Numbered from the stretch's first letter, positions 6,323-15,666 are shown. The stretch: 64,000 nt of DNA from Scandinavium manionii (GCF_024764775.1 NZ_JALIGC010000039.1:649283-713282); one strand, 5' to 3'. A program made the numbers and translations. Notes: generated by a model not told the origin, from the sequence alone.

Positions 6323-9300
6323 TTACGCCTTCTCAATGTTGACCAGAAACGCCTTGTACTCTGGCGTTTGCGAGTTGGCATCACCCACCGACGGCGTCAG
6401 GGTGTTCGCGAGATAGCCTTTACGCGCCGTCCCCTCGAAGCCCCAGTGCAGCGGAATACCTACCGTTTCCACTTCCTGTCCACCCGCCTGCAATGTCCGG
6501 ACACGTTGCGTCACCACCGCTTTGGCACGGATAAAGCCACGCTTGCTGCTGACTTTCACCATATCGCCATTGGCAATGCCTTTGGCCCTGGCCAGCTTCT
6601 CACTGATTTCCACAAACTGTTCTGGCTGCATGATAGCGTTAAGCCGTGCGTGTTTAGTCCAGGTATGGAAATGCTCGGTCAGACGATAGGTCGTGCCCAC
6701 GTAAGGGAACGCTTTGCGCTCGCCCATGCGTTTTGCGTCGGCGTCGAACAGCCGTGCGGCCGGGTTAGAGATGACGTTCGGGTGCAGCGGGTTGGTGCCC
6801 AGCGGCGTTTCAAATGGCTCGTAGTGTTCCGGGAACGGACCTTCTGCCATTTTGTCGAGCGCAAACAGTCGACCGACCCCTTCGGGTTGCATGATAAATG
6901 GCCCGACGCCACTGCCTGGTGCGGCGGTGTTGTAGTCCGGGATATCGTTGCCAACCCATTTTGTGCCGTTCCATTCGATTAACATCCGTTTCGCATCCCA
7001 CGGTTTCCCTTGCGGGTCAGCGGAGGCGCGGTTGTAGATGATGCGACGGTTGAGCGGCCATGCCCAGGCCCAGCCGAGGGTATTGCCCAGTCCGGACGGA
7101 TCGCTGTTATCTCGGTTAGCCATCTGATTACCGTGACGTGTCCAGCTTCCGCTCCAGATCCAACAACCTGAAGAGGTCGAACCGTCGTCGCGCAGTTGGG
7201 CAAAGGAATCCAGCAGCTCGCCTTTTTTCACCAGCAATTTGCCATCGGCGTCAAAGAGATCGGCAAGCGCATAACCGTTGCTCTCTTTAGCCACTTCTTC
7301 CGATTCCGGCCTGTCCGGCAACGTGTAGTTCCACGTCATATTGAGTACTGGCTCGCTGGCTGTACCGCCTTGTTCGCGGTAAAGCGTGCGCAGGTTGTGG
7401 TACAGACCCGCCAGAATTTCGCCATCATTCCGGGCTTCCCCCGGCGCATCAGCGCCTTTCCAGTGCCACTGCATCCAGCGTCCGGAGTTGACGATAGAAC
7501 CATCTTCTTCCGCGAAGCAGGTGGAGGGCAGACGGAATACCTCAGTCTGAATTTGTGCGGGATCGACGTCGTTGGATTCGCCGTGGTTCTGCCAGAAGTT
7601 TGAGGTTTCTGTCACTAGCGGATCAATCACCACCAGATACTTCAGCTTGCTGAGAGAGGCGACCACTTTGTTCTTGTCCGGGAACGAGGCGACCGGGTTA
7701 AAGCCCTGGCAGATGTAGCCATTGACTTCACCTTTGTCCATCATGTCGAAATACTTCAGCACGTCGTAGGCCTGGTCCCATTTTGGCAACCAGTCATAGC
7801 CCCACTGGTTGTCTGCACGGGCGGCGTCACCCCAGAAGGTCTTCATCAGACTGACGAAGAATTTCGGGTAATTGCCCCAATAGTTGACCTGATTAGGCTG
7901 AGTCGCTTTTGGCGTGTTGGCGGCCAGATAGTTCTCCAGGCTGCTCTGCGTGTCTTTTGGCAGTGTCAGATAGCCCGGCAGGCTGGTGGACAGCAGGCCT
8001 AAATCGGTTAATCCCTGAATATTGGAGTGTCCGCGCAGGGCGTTCACGCCGCCACCCGCCATCCCCATATTGCCCAGCAACAGCTGGATCATGGCCATAG
8101 TACGAATATTCTGCGAACCCACGGAGTGCTGGGTCCAGCCAAGCGCATACAAGAACGTCGTGGTGCGATCGGCCGCGCTGGTTGAGGCCAACACCTCGCA
8201 GACCTTCAGGAAATCTTCCTGTGGCGTGCCGCAGATATGCTCAACCACGTCCGGTGTATAGCGGGAGACATGCTCTTTGAGCAGGTTCCACACGCAGCGC
8301 GGGTGAGTCAGGGTTTCGTCACGTTTCGCAAAGCCGTTTTCGTCGAACTGATAGTTCCAGGTCGTTTTGTCGTACTGACGTTTTTCTGCGTCATAGCCGC
8401 TGAACAGGCCATCATCGAAGCTGAAGTCGTCGCGTACCAGCAGCGCGGCATTGGTATAACTTTTGACGTATTCGGCGTTGATTTTACCGTGGGTCATCAG
8501 GTACAGAATAACGCCCGACAGGAAAGTAATGTCGGTACCGGAACGAATCGGCGCATAGATATCCGCCACCGAAGCGGTGCGGGTAAAGCGCGGATCGACC
8601 ACAATCAGCGTGGCGTCATTGTTGTTTTTGGCTTCCATCGCCCAGCGGAAACCGACCGGGTGGGCTTCAGCGGCGTTGCCGCCCATCACCATCACTACGT
8701 TGGCGTTTTTGATATCAACCCAGTGGTTGGTCATCGCACCGCGACCAAATGTTGGAGCAAGACTTGCTACCGTTGGTCCGTGTCAGACGCGTGCCTGGTT
8801 ATCAACCGCTAACATACCCAGTGAACGGGCAAATTTTTGTGTCAGCATGCCGCTTTCGTTACTGGAAGCGGAAGCGCACAGCATGCCGGTGGAGAGCCAG
8901 CGGTTTACGGTCACGTTCTGCGCGTTCTTCTCAATGAAATTGGCGTCACGATCCTCTTTCATCAGGCGGGCAATGCGCGAGAAGGCGTCAGCCCAGCTGA
9001 TGCGCTGCCACTTATCGGAACCCGGCGCGCGGTATTCAGGATAACGCAGACGATTTTCACTGTGGACATAGTCCAGCAGGCCTGCGCCTTTCGGGCAAAG
9101 TGCCCCTCGGTTTACCGGATGATCCGGGTCCCCTTCAATATGGAAAATGCTGGATTTAGCGTTTTTCGCGCCGTCACCCAGGCTGTACATCAACAATCCA
9201 CAACCTACGGAACAGTAAGTACAGGTATTACGGGTCTCTTTGGCACGCAGCAGTTTGTAGCTGCGTACTTCCGCAAGGGCTGCCGTTGGGGCAAAACCCA

Positions 9301-9370
9301 ACATCGCCGCCGTGGTGCCTGCCATTCCGCCGGCGCAGATTTTAAAGAATTTTCTGCGGCTGACTTCCAT
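6323..9370 (-). CDS. fdnG: formate dehydrogenase-N alpha subunit, selenocysteine-containing
   Basis: Catalytic subunit oxidising periplasmic formate to CO2 at a molybdenum bis-MGD centre with selenocysteine and a [4Fe-4S] cluster. The gene reads as two open segments (195 and 803 codons) joined in frame by one TGA at 8783-8785. That codon is residue 196, exactly the Sec position of E. coli FdnG, and the total is 1015 residues as in E. coli. The N-terminus MEVSRRKFFKICAGG is a twin-arginine signal. The cluster motif CTYCSVGCGLL is near residue 50. The context ARV-Sec-HGPTVASLAPTFGRG is that of formate dehydrogenases, so the TGA is recoding rather than a broken gene. Confidence 0.97.
8747..8785 (-). 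promoter_or_regulatory. bacterial SECIS element of fdnG
   Basis: Directly after the UGA codon the mRNA can form the hairpin GGTAGCAAGTCTTGCTCC (minus strand, 8771-8754), with a short apical loop about 15 bases from UGA. This is the place and shape required for SelB-tRNA(Sec) recruitment. The segment appears nearly unchanged from the E. coli fdnG SECIS, as expected when both the protein and RNA fold are under selection. Confidence 0.85.
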
Positions 9371-9422
9371 CGTAACCTCATTGTTATGACGTATTAACGA
9401 AGGTGAAAATAACAGCTAAGGA

Positions 9423-9486
9423 AGGGGTAATATTGAGTGAAATCAATTCGCTAACGAATGGGGATGGGTATAGCCCTTAAGGGGTG
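9423..9486 (-). promoter_or_regulatory. fdnG: fdnG control region: FNR site and Nar heptamers
   Basis: TTGAG-N4-ATCAA (9433-9446) matches the FNR consensus TTGAT-N4-ATCAA at 9 of 10 positions, about 60-75 bases upstream of the fdnG ATG. Nar-type heptamers (TACYYMT) surround it. TACCCCT (minus strand, 9429-9423) and TACCCAT (9470-9464) are perfect. TAGCCCT-TA-AGGGGTG (9471-9486) forms a 7-2-7 inverted pair with one mismatch per half. This fits anaerobic, nitrate-induced control by FNR and NarL as known for E. coli fdnG. The rest of the 9371-9574 gap shows nothing coding. Confidence 0.65.
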
Positions 9487-9574
9487 GCGGGGGACGGCAT
9501 TCATTAACTATTTAGGGTGCGTAGGCGGTTGCAATGGGGGGTAGGGAGAGGTAGCGGGGGAAGAATCCCGCCTC

Positions 9575-9606
9575 AATAAATGAAGGGGCAGCGGAGACCC
9601 GCTGCC
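9575..9606 (-). terminator. ftnA terminator
   Basis: A stem GGCAGCGG/CCGCTGCC with loop AGAC (9587-9606) begins 10 bases beyond the ftnA stop. On the minus strand a moderately T-rich tail (CCTTCATTTATT) follows. Confidence 0.55.
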
Positions 9607-9615
9607 AGCAGAACA

Positions 9616-10113
9616 TTAATTTTGTGCGTCGAGGGTCGCCAGCTCTTTATCAATGAAGTACAGGCCTTCACCGCTTTTACCGACCAGAGACAGTTTATCG
9701 AGAACGGATTTAAACAGCTTCTCTTCTTCGTGCTGCTCGGCCACGTACCACTGCAGGAAATTAAAGGTTGGATAATCCTGATTGGTCATTGCCGCATGTG
9801 CCAGCTCGTTAATTTTACGCGTGATCAGCTGCTCGTGTTCATAGGTCACACGGAACAGTTCATCCAGTGATGCATATTCGGCAAACGGTGATTCGATGGT
9901 GCTAATACGCGGCAGGCTGCCGGTGTCAGTCAAATAATCGAACAGGCGCTGCATATGGGTCATCTCTTCCTGGGCGTGACGGCGCAGAAACGCGGCGGCA
10001 CCCTCAAAGCTATGATAGCTGCACCATGCGCTCATCTGCTGATACAGCAGAGAGGAGGAGAGTTCCAGATTCATTTGCTCATTGAGTTGGTCGATCATTT
10101 CCGTTTTTAGCAT
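9616..10113 (-). CDS. ftnA: non-haem ferritin FtnA
   Basis: The main iron-storage ferritin forms a 24-subunit cage whose ferroxidase centres oxidise Fe(II). The 165-residue length and sequence match E. coli FtnA. Di-iron ligands are present: Glu17 (MNLELS), the EEMTH segment with Glu50 and His53 (RRHAQEEMTHMQ), Glu94, and the QWYVAEQHEEE helix with Glu130. In E. coli ftnA is Fur-dependent through H-NS. The gap upstream (10114-10304) is very AT-rich, as expected for an H-NS target. A second ferritin gene, ftnB, lies 7 kb away. Confidence 0.97.
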   Translation of the reverse strand: MLKTEMIDQLNEQMNLELSSSLLYQQMSAWCSYHSFEGAAAFLRRHAQEEMTHMQRLFDYLTDTGSLPRISTIESPFAEYASLDELFRVTYEHEQLITRKINELAHAAMTNQDYPTFNFLQWYVAEQHEEEKLFKSVLDKLSLVGKSGEGLYFIDKELATLDAQN

Positions 10114-10261
10114 GGGTGCTCCGTCATATTAGGCTCAGGGGAAATACGCAGAAACTATAATTTGTAATTAACTTATTTGCAAAAGGTAAAATAAAAAATA
10201 AATAATGTTAAATGCAAATGGGAATAAAACGCATTGCAGCTATTAAATAATGAAATGAGAA

Positions 10262-10298
10262 TAATTATAATTCACTGCCGGCATTATTTATCCGGCAG
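10262..10298 (-). terminator. putative yecR terminator
   Basis: A 7-bp stem CTGCCGG/CCGGCAG (10275-10281 with 10292-10298) begins seven bases beyond the yecR stop. On the minus strand an AT-rich but not T-only tail follows. It may instead stabilise the mRNA 3' end. Confidence 0.4.
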
Positions 10299-10304
10299 CG
10301 TAAA

Positions 10305-10643
10305 TTACCAATAATTTGTCGAAGGGGTTTGGGTAACAGCAATGCCGCGGCACTGATATTGGATGGTGACGCTTTGATTCATGCACAGCGATCCGCTGGT
10401 GACGGTGCAGGTGGTAACCGGCTGACCGTACGCAAAAGCCGTAGCATAGCCCATCTGTTGGCACTGTTTGGTGGCGGTGCTATTCGCGACATAGTCGTCG
10501 GTGGTGGCTGACTGCAATGGCGCCTGGCCATAGGTAAGACGTACGATGCCGCTGGTGGCATCCACATCGGTGACGTTAGCCTGACGGTGCACCGTACAGG
10601 CGGAAAGCGCTATCGCCGCGGCGACAGGGATGAGTTTGTTCAT
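10305..10643 (-). CDS. yecR: YecR-like lipoprotein
   Basis: A small outer-membrane-type lipoprotein of 112 residues. The signal peptide MNKLIPVAAAIALSAC ends in a lipobox (ALSA-Cys16). Four further cysteines lie in the mature part (KQCQQMGY, TTCTV, SLCMN, YQCRG), probably forming disulfides. It corresponds to E. coli YecR, which also lies next to ftnA and is known as a FlhDC-dependent flagellar-regulon gene of unknown function. A convincing FlhDC box could not be read upstream. Confidence 0.85.
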   Translation of the reverse strand: MNKLIPVAAAIALSACTVHRQANVTDVDATSGIVRLTYGQAPLQSATTDDYVANSTATKQCQQMGYATAFAYGQPVTTCTVTSGSLCMNQSVTIQYQCRGIAVTQTPSTNYW

Positions 10644-10748
10644 AGCTCACTCTGCGTAATAGTCCTGCTTGACATATTAGCGCGCAGGCGTAAAGGCAAT
10701 GCCCTGAATAGCCGACACAATCGCCCTCAGTTTTTGCCACCGCCGATG

Positions 10749-12920
10749 TCAGTCGGCCTGGCTGTCATAAATAACCTTAAACGTCGGGTGCAGTTGATGG
10801 AATCGGTTAATCAGTTCCGGATCGAAGTGACATCCGGCCCCGGCAAAAATCAGTGAACAGGCGTGCTCATGGGTATATCCCGGTTTGTACACGCGCTTTT
10901 GGCGCAGTGCATCATAGACATCGGCCAGCGCCAGAATGCGCGCTTCAATGGGTATCTGCTCCCCGCACAGCCCATCCGGATAGCCGCTGCCGTCCCATTT
11001 CTCATGATGGTAATGAATAATGTTTTCCGCCACCGGCCCAAGGCTCAGCCCCTGAATAATGCGCCAGCCTTTGAGCGTATGCAGTTTCATCTCGCTGAAC
11101 TCTTCCTCGGTCAGCGGGCCTTGCTTACGTAAAATCCGCTCCGGAACGGCAATTTTCCCCACGTCATGCAACGAGGCGAATCGTTCGATATCCTGCACCG
11201 TTTTGCGCGGCAGGCCGATTTCACGGGCCAGTAATGCGCAATAGGCTGATACGCGACGGATATGGCTGCCGGTTTCATCGTCGTGGGCGCGGTTCACTTT
11301 CTCCATCGCCTCGACGATGCTGCGGTTCACCGCCTGGCTTTGTTTGATCTGCCGCCACATCAGCCACAACAGGCACAGGCTGAACAGCACGGTAATGAGC
11401 AACACCACGCTGATGATTTTGAAGGTATTTTTGCTAAAGTCTGGTAGCCAGGACGTTTCAGGCAGGCGCTCCATCTGCGTGCGATAGCTTGAGATACGGT
11501 GGATTTGCGTTAACAGTGGGTACATCGGGTGCGCGCTATCGACCCAGGAGACAATCTGGTAATCCGAGCGCGTCAGTCCAGCGACTTTCAGCACGCCGCG
11601 GAATAGATCGTTGCCGCGTAGCGAGCCTTCCAGTGAACTTAAATCCCCAAGAATGAAATCAATTTTATGCTGTTCAATCGCGTTGACGAGTTCTTCAATC
11701 GAGGCCGCGGGAAGCAGGGTAATGTCGTTACCAAACCGCTGATGCAGATACAGAGCCGAAAACGAGCCACGAAGAATGCCGACACGCTTATAGCGGACCT
11801 GTTCCTCATCCCACAAAAACGGTTGCTCGACGCGATTGTAGTAGGCGTTATGCCAGGAAAGCGCCGGTCCAATAATCCCATCAGCCAGCGAATCGCCCCG
11901 GGTTTCGACAACATTCACCATCCGTACTGGCCATTTCTCCTGGCGCAGGCGCGCGACGTAGTTATCGGTAAATTTCACCTCAACGTTGATGTGCAGCAGG
12001 TCGCGCATATCGTGAATCATGTCCATCACCGTGCCGTGATAGCCATGTGCATCTTGCCACAGCAGCGGGGCGAAGTTCTCGTCTTTTGGCAGCCACACCG
12101 TCAGCGTGTTATCACGCATCCACGCGGCTTCGTCGGGCGTGACCTGAATGCGGCTGACCAGATAATTGCGCTTGCTTTGGTTCTCCAGCGCCTTGAGCTT
12201 GCCGTTTTGCTGCCATTCGGCAATCAGCTGATTAATGTTATCGCGCATAAAGCGCATTTCAGGGCTGAAGCCCATCACGCAGGGCAGGCGCAAATCGGAG
12301 AACGGGCGCGACAGTGTGTAATAGTGCTGCGTATCGTCCATTTCTGAATCGTCGTTGATGTAGAAATCGGCTTTGCGTTCGCGCAGCAGAGCGAAAGCTT
12401 CAGTGCTGCTATCGACCAGAATCAGCTTGCGAAATCGAAGCCAGGGATAATGCTGCAGCACCTGTTTTTGAGTGGCATCGTCGCGGCGAAAAATGACGCG
12501 TGTATCATTGAGATCTTCCGGTACCGCGGCGCTGCGGCTGAGGCTGGCGGCGAGGACTTCGTTATCAAACAGACGCGCGGAAAGGATTTTAGTGCGAGAC
12601 CTCTCCTCGGTGCGCACCACGCCTGCGTACAAACCCGGGCTGTTGGTGCTGAAACGGCGGCTAATTTCCTCGCCGTTAACCGGCTTGAGTTCGAGGTGAT
12701 AGCCGTAGCGTTTATTTATTTCCTGAATGAGTGCCGGGTAATAACCCTGATAATTTCCCTGTGGATCTCGCCAAAATTCGAAGTTGTCCGCATCGAACAG
12801 CCAGACCGGAACGGACGCGCTGCGAGACGTGGAATTTAACGGCGCAGCCCCCAGAGAATACGCGGGTATAAGCAGAGTAACCCAAAGCAAAGTGAGCGAC
12901 ATTGTTAGCAAGGAGCGCAC
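10749..12920 (-). CDS. membrane sensor with two periplasmic SBP_bac_3 domains and HD-GYP c-di-GMP phosphodiesterase domain
   Basis: Predicted inner-membrane signalling protein of 723 residues. It has a signal peptide (1-25), two tandem type-3 solute-binding folds in the periplasm (about 37-255 and 262-500), one transmembrane helix (about 510-532) and a C-terminal HD-GYP domain. The catalytic HD pair is at 585-586 (ASLHDVGKI) and the signature HHE...DGSGYP at 638-648, so the domain looks active against cyclic di-GMP. The sensor part resembles those of BvgS-type kinases and could bind amino acids or similar ligands. The GTG start has AGGA eight bases upstream. E. coli lacks this gene here. The ligand is unknown. 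Confidence 0.85.
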   Translation of the reverse strand: MRSLLTMSLTLLWVTLLIPAYSLGAAPLNSTSRSASVPVWLFDADNFEFWRDPQGNYQGYYPALIQEINKRYGYHLELKPVNGEEISRRFSTNSPGLYAGVVRTEERSRTKILSARLFDNEVLAASLSRSAAVPEDLNDTRVIFRRDDATQKQVLQHYPWLRFRKLILVDSSTEAFALLRERKADFYINDDSEMDDTQHYYTLSRPFSDLRLPCVMGFSPEMRFMRDNINQLIAEWQQNGKLKALENQSKRNYLVSRIQVTPDEAAWMRDNTLTVWLPKDENFAPLLWQDAHGYHGTVMDMIHDMRDLLHINVEVKFTDNYVARLRQEKWPVRMVNVVETRGDSLADGIIGPALSWHNAYYNRVEQPFLWDEEQVRYKRVGILRGSFSALYLHQRFGNDITLLPAASIEELVNAIEQHKIDFILGDLSSLEGSLRGNDLFRGVLKVAGLTRSDYQIVSWVDSAHPMYPLLTQIHRISSYRTQMERLPETSWLPDFSKNTFKIISVVLLITVLFSLCLLWLMWRQIKQSQAVNRSIVEAMEKVNRAHDDETGSHIRRVSAYCALLAREIGLPRKTVQDIERFASLHDVGKIAVPERILRKQGPLTEEEFSEMKLHTLKGWRIIQGLSLGPVAENIIHYHHEKWDGSGYPDGLCGEQIPIEARILALADVYDALRQKRVYKPGYTHEHACSLIFAGAGCHFDPELINRFHQLHPTFKVIYDSQAD

Positions 12921-13169
12921 AAGGAGGTTCCTGATTTTTATAGTGTCGTTTGTTTTCAGTCTATCTAACTGCCATGAACCCGGATGGAGATCTATAGATT
13001 TTGTAAGTAATGATTCATTATCGTGATTGACGTAGAAAATTGTGAGCCCAACGATAATTAATGAAACAATATTTCATTAAATTTGAATGTGCGTTTGATG
13101 CGCGTTAAGGTGAAGGTAACACTATTGTTCACTGCGGAGTCTTCCGCGCAGATTTCAGGAGATGAAAGA

Positions 13170-13808
13170 ATGAAAATTGCACTGATGATGGAAAATAGCC
13201 AGGCCGCTAAAAATGCGGTCATCCATCGTGAGCTTAAGGGCGTGGCCGATGAGAAAGGTTTCCCGGTTTACAACGTCGGCATGAGTGATGAACAGGACCA
13301 TCACCTGACCTACATCCACCTCGGGATCATGGCCAGCATTTTGCTCAATGCCAAAGCGGTCGATTTCGTGGTGACCGGCTGCGGTACCGGCCAGGGCGCG
13401 CTGATGTCGCTGAACATTCATCCGGGCGTGGTCTGCGGCTACTGTATCGACCCAGCGGATGCGTTCCTGTTTGCGCAAATCAACAACGGTAACGCGCTGT
13501 CTCTGCCGTTCGCCAAAGGTTTTGGCTGGGGTGCGGAACTGAACGTGCGCTTTATCTTTGAAAAAGCGTTTACCGGTCGCAACGGCGAAGGGTATCCACC
13601 GGAGCGTAAAGAGCCGCAGGTGCGTAATGCGGGCATACTGAATCAGGTAAAAGCGGCGGTGGTGAAAGAAAATTACCTCGACACCCTGCGCGCCATCGAT
13701 CCGGAACTGGTGAAAACCGCAGTTTCCGGTCAGCGCTTCCAGCAGTGCTTCTTCGAAAACTGCCAGGATAAAGAAATTGAAGCCTTCGTGCGCCAGATTT
13801 TAGCGTAA
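13170..13808 (+). CDS. RpiB/LacA/LacB family sugar-phosphate isomerase
   Basis: Predicted cytosolic aldose-ketose isomerase of 212 residues. The start at 13170 is chosen because AGGAG lies seven bases upstream and the fold begins at MKIALMMENSQA; the frame is open 29 codons further up. The segment FVVTGCGTGQGALMSLN (about residues 65-81) corresponds to the RpiB/LacAB phosphate loop with the catalytic cysteine (CGTG). The C-terminal extension after residue 150 is longer than in ribose-5-phosphate isomerase B (about 150 residues), so the substrate may be another sugar phosphate. It stands alone, with no kinase or transporter beside it. Confidence 0.8.
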   Translation: MKIALMMENSQAAKNAVIHRELKGVADEKGFPVYNVGMSDEQDHHLTYIHLGIMASILLNAKAVDFVVTGCGTGQGALMSLNIHPGVVCGYCIDPADAFLFAQINNGNALSLPFAKGFGWGAELNVRFIFEKAFTGRNGEGYPPERKEPQVRNAGILNQVKAAVVKENYLDTLRAIDPELVKTAVSGQRFQQCFFENCQDKEIEAFVRQILA

Positions 13809-13818
13809 CGATGTGACG

Positions 13819-13841
13819 TCCGGCGGCATCGCGCCGCCGGA
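13819..13841. terminator. hairpin between isomerase and DHA2 transporter genes
   Basis: Perfect 9-bp inverted repeat TCCGGCGGC/GCCGCCGGA with loop ATCGC, placed between two convergent genes. There is no T-run on either side, so it may act as a transcript 3'-end stabiliser or a factor-assisted terminator. Confidence 0.5.
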
Positions 13842-13846
13842 TAATG

Positions 13847-15268
13847 TTACTTCTTACGATTCGATACCGAACTTCCCGCATCCCGCGTCAGCTGTAATGT
13901 ATCAAACATTCCCACCAGACAAATCACCGCGATAAACACAAATGCCAGCCGGAAACTTGCCCCAGGAACCGCGCCAAGCTGCAACCAGTCGCTTATCTTC
14001 TCGCCCAGACGAATACCAATTGCGCCAAGCGTAATGCCCAGCCCAACGGCGAGCTGCGTCGCGGTGCTGAACAGCGTGTTGGCGTAGCTCATTTGTGCAG
14101 AGGGCACGTCGGCGAAGGCGAGGGTGCTGACACCGGTAAACTGCACTGAGCGGAAAACGCCGCCAAGGTACAGAATCAGCAGCGTCACCCACAGCGGTGT
14201 GTGCGGCGTGAGGAAGGCACACGCCAGCAGCGCCAGCACGTTCAGCGCACCATTGATCAGCAACAGCTTACGAAAACCGAGCCAGCGAATGAGCGGCGTG
14301 GTGGCAGGTTTAATGGTCAGATTCCCGACAAACACCGCCAGCACCAGCAGTCCGGCATGGAAAGGGTCCATCCCAAAACCGACCTGAAACAGCAGCGGCA
14401 GCAGGAACGGTACCGCACTTATCGAGGCACGAAACAGCGAGCCGCCGTACATCGTGACCCTGAAGGTCGGCACCTTCAGTGCATCGAGGCGAATCATCGG
14501 CCATTCGACGCGTTTGAAATGACGCAGCGCAAACAGAAACGTCGCCGCACCCAACGCCAGCAGCGCAAACGGCAGCCAGCTTCGGCCATGTTTCGCGCCG
14601 AAGGCTTCCATCGCGTAGACCAGGCTCACCATCGCAATCGCCGTGGCAAGGAAACCCGGCAGGTCAAACGGACGGCGTTCGTCGTCACGAATATCTGGAA
14701 TGATGCGCAGTGCCAGGAAAATCGCCACCAGTCCAAGCGGCACATTAATAAAGAAGATCCAGCGCCAGTTAGCAAAACTGGTAATGAATCCACCCAACGG
14801 CGGGCCGATTATCGGGGCCACTAACGCGGGCCAGGTGAGCGTCGCGATAGCGGTAATCAGCTGGTGCTTCGGCGTAGTGCGTAGAACCGCCAGACGTCCG
14901 ACTGGCACCATCAGCGCACCGCCCACGCCCTGCAAAATGCGCATTGCGACAAAGCTGTCCACGCTTGTTGCCATCCCGCAGAAAACAGAGGCCAGGGTGA
15001 AAATGAACAGCGCCAGGGTAAACACGTTACGGGCGCCGAAGCGATCGGCAATCCAGCCGCTGGCGGGGATCAGTACCGCAAGGGTGATGAGATACGCGCT
15101 GATACCGATATTCAGCGCGACGGCTTCCACGCCAAAACTTTTCGCCATATCCGGCAGCGCGGTGGCGATCACCGTCCCGTCGAGAAACTCCATAAAGAAT
15201 GCACCGGCCACCAACAGCGCGGCCGGTGACAGACCACGGCTCTCCTTCGCGGAGATGTTTTCACTCAT
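13847..15268 (-). CDS. DHA2-family MFS multidrug-type exporter
   Basis: A 14-helix major facilitator of 473 residues. The drug:H+ antiporter (DHA2) motifs are visible: FLDGTVIATALP in helix 1 (motif D1), GWIADRFGARNVF after helix 2 (motif A) and RILQGVGGALMVPVGR in helix 4 (motif B). It resembles MdtD/EmrB-type proteins. No membrane-fusion partner gene is adjacent, which favours an MdtD-like stand-alone transporter. The substrate cannot be told. It is divergent from yecJ, with 135 bases between the starts. Confidence 0.9.
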   Translation of the reverse strand: MSENISAKESRGLSPAALLVAGAFFMEFLDGTVIATALPDMAKSFGVEAVALNIGISAYLITLAVLIPASGWIADRFGARNVFTLALFIFTLASVFCGMATSVDSFVAMRILQGVGGALMVPVGRLAVLRTTPKHQLITAIATLTWPALVAPIIGPPLGGFITSFANWRWIFFINVPLGLVAIFLALRIIPDIRDDERRPFDLPGFLATAIAMVSLVYAMEAFGAKHGRSWLPFALLALGAATFLFALRHFKRVEWPMIRLDALKVPTFRVTMYGGSLFRASISAVPFLLPLLFQVGFGMDPFHAGLLVLAVFVGNLTIKPATTPLIRWLGFRKLLLINGALNVLALLACAFLTPHTPLWVTLLILYLGGVFRSVQFTGVSTLAFADVPSAQMSYANTLFSTATQLAVGLGITLGAIGIRLGEKISDWLQLGAVPGASFRLAFVFIAVICLVGMFDTLQLTRDAGSSVSNRKK

Positions 15269-15403
15269 GATAAAGCTGCCATATCAAAATGAATCATTGT
15301 TTCAGAAGACCATAGCGCAAGAAAATGCGGGTTTCAGCAGGTTTTTTGATTTCTGGTCAGAAAAATCAGGTTAGTATGGCGCCCCTGAAAAAAGGAGAAA
15401 ATC

Positions 15404-15658
15404 ATGTCCCAGAATCTGACCGCCAACGATGAGCTGGTTTCCGACGTTGTCGCCTGCCAGCTGGTTATCAAACAAATTCTCGACGTTATCGATGTTATCG
15501 CCCCGGTTGAAGTCCGTGAAAAAATGGCCAACCAGCTACGCGCGATTGATTTTAGCGCTCACCCTGCGGGGGCCGACCCGGTTACCCAGCGGGCCATTCA
15601 GAAAGCCATTGCGCTGATTGAATTGAAGTTCACGCCGCAGGACGGCAGCACGCATTAA
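15404..15658 (+). CDS. yecJ: DUF2766 family protein YecJ
   Basis: An 84-residue cytoplasmic protein closely matching E. coli YecJ (83 residues) from TANDELVSDVVACQLVIKQI to the C-terminal ALIELKFTPQ. The function is unknown. AAAAAGGAG lies seven bases upstream of the ATG. In E. coli it also sits between ftnB and yecR, so it marks the ancestral order into which the neighbouring transporter and isomerase genes were inserted. Confidence 0.93.
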   Translation: MSQNLTANDELVSDVVACQLVIKQILDVIDVIAPVEVREKMANQLRAIDFSAHPAGADPVTQRAIQKAIALIELKFTPQDGSTH

Positions 15659-15666
15659 TGAAAAAA

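Noticed and set aside
8783..8785. TGA splitting fdnG, as a nonsense mutation or two genes
   Set aside because: It falls at the Sec codon position of FdnG, followed by a SECIS hairpin; both halves are intact and in frame.
13020..13060. Sigma-28-like ACAATTTT-N11-CACGATAA upstream of the HD-GYP gene (minus strand)
   Set aside because: The -35 matches only 5 of 8 and the -10 lacks the GCC start that matters most for FliA.
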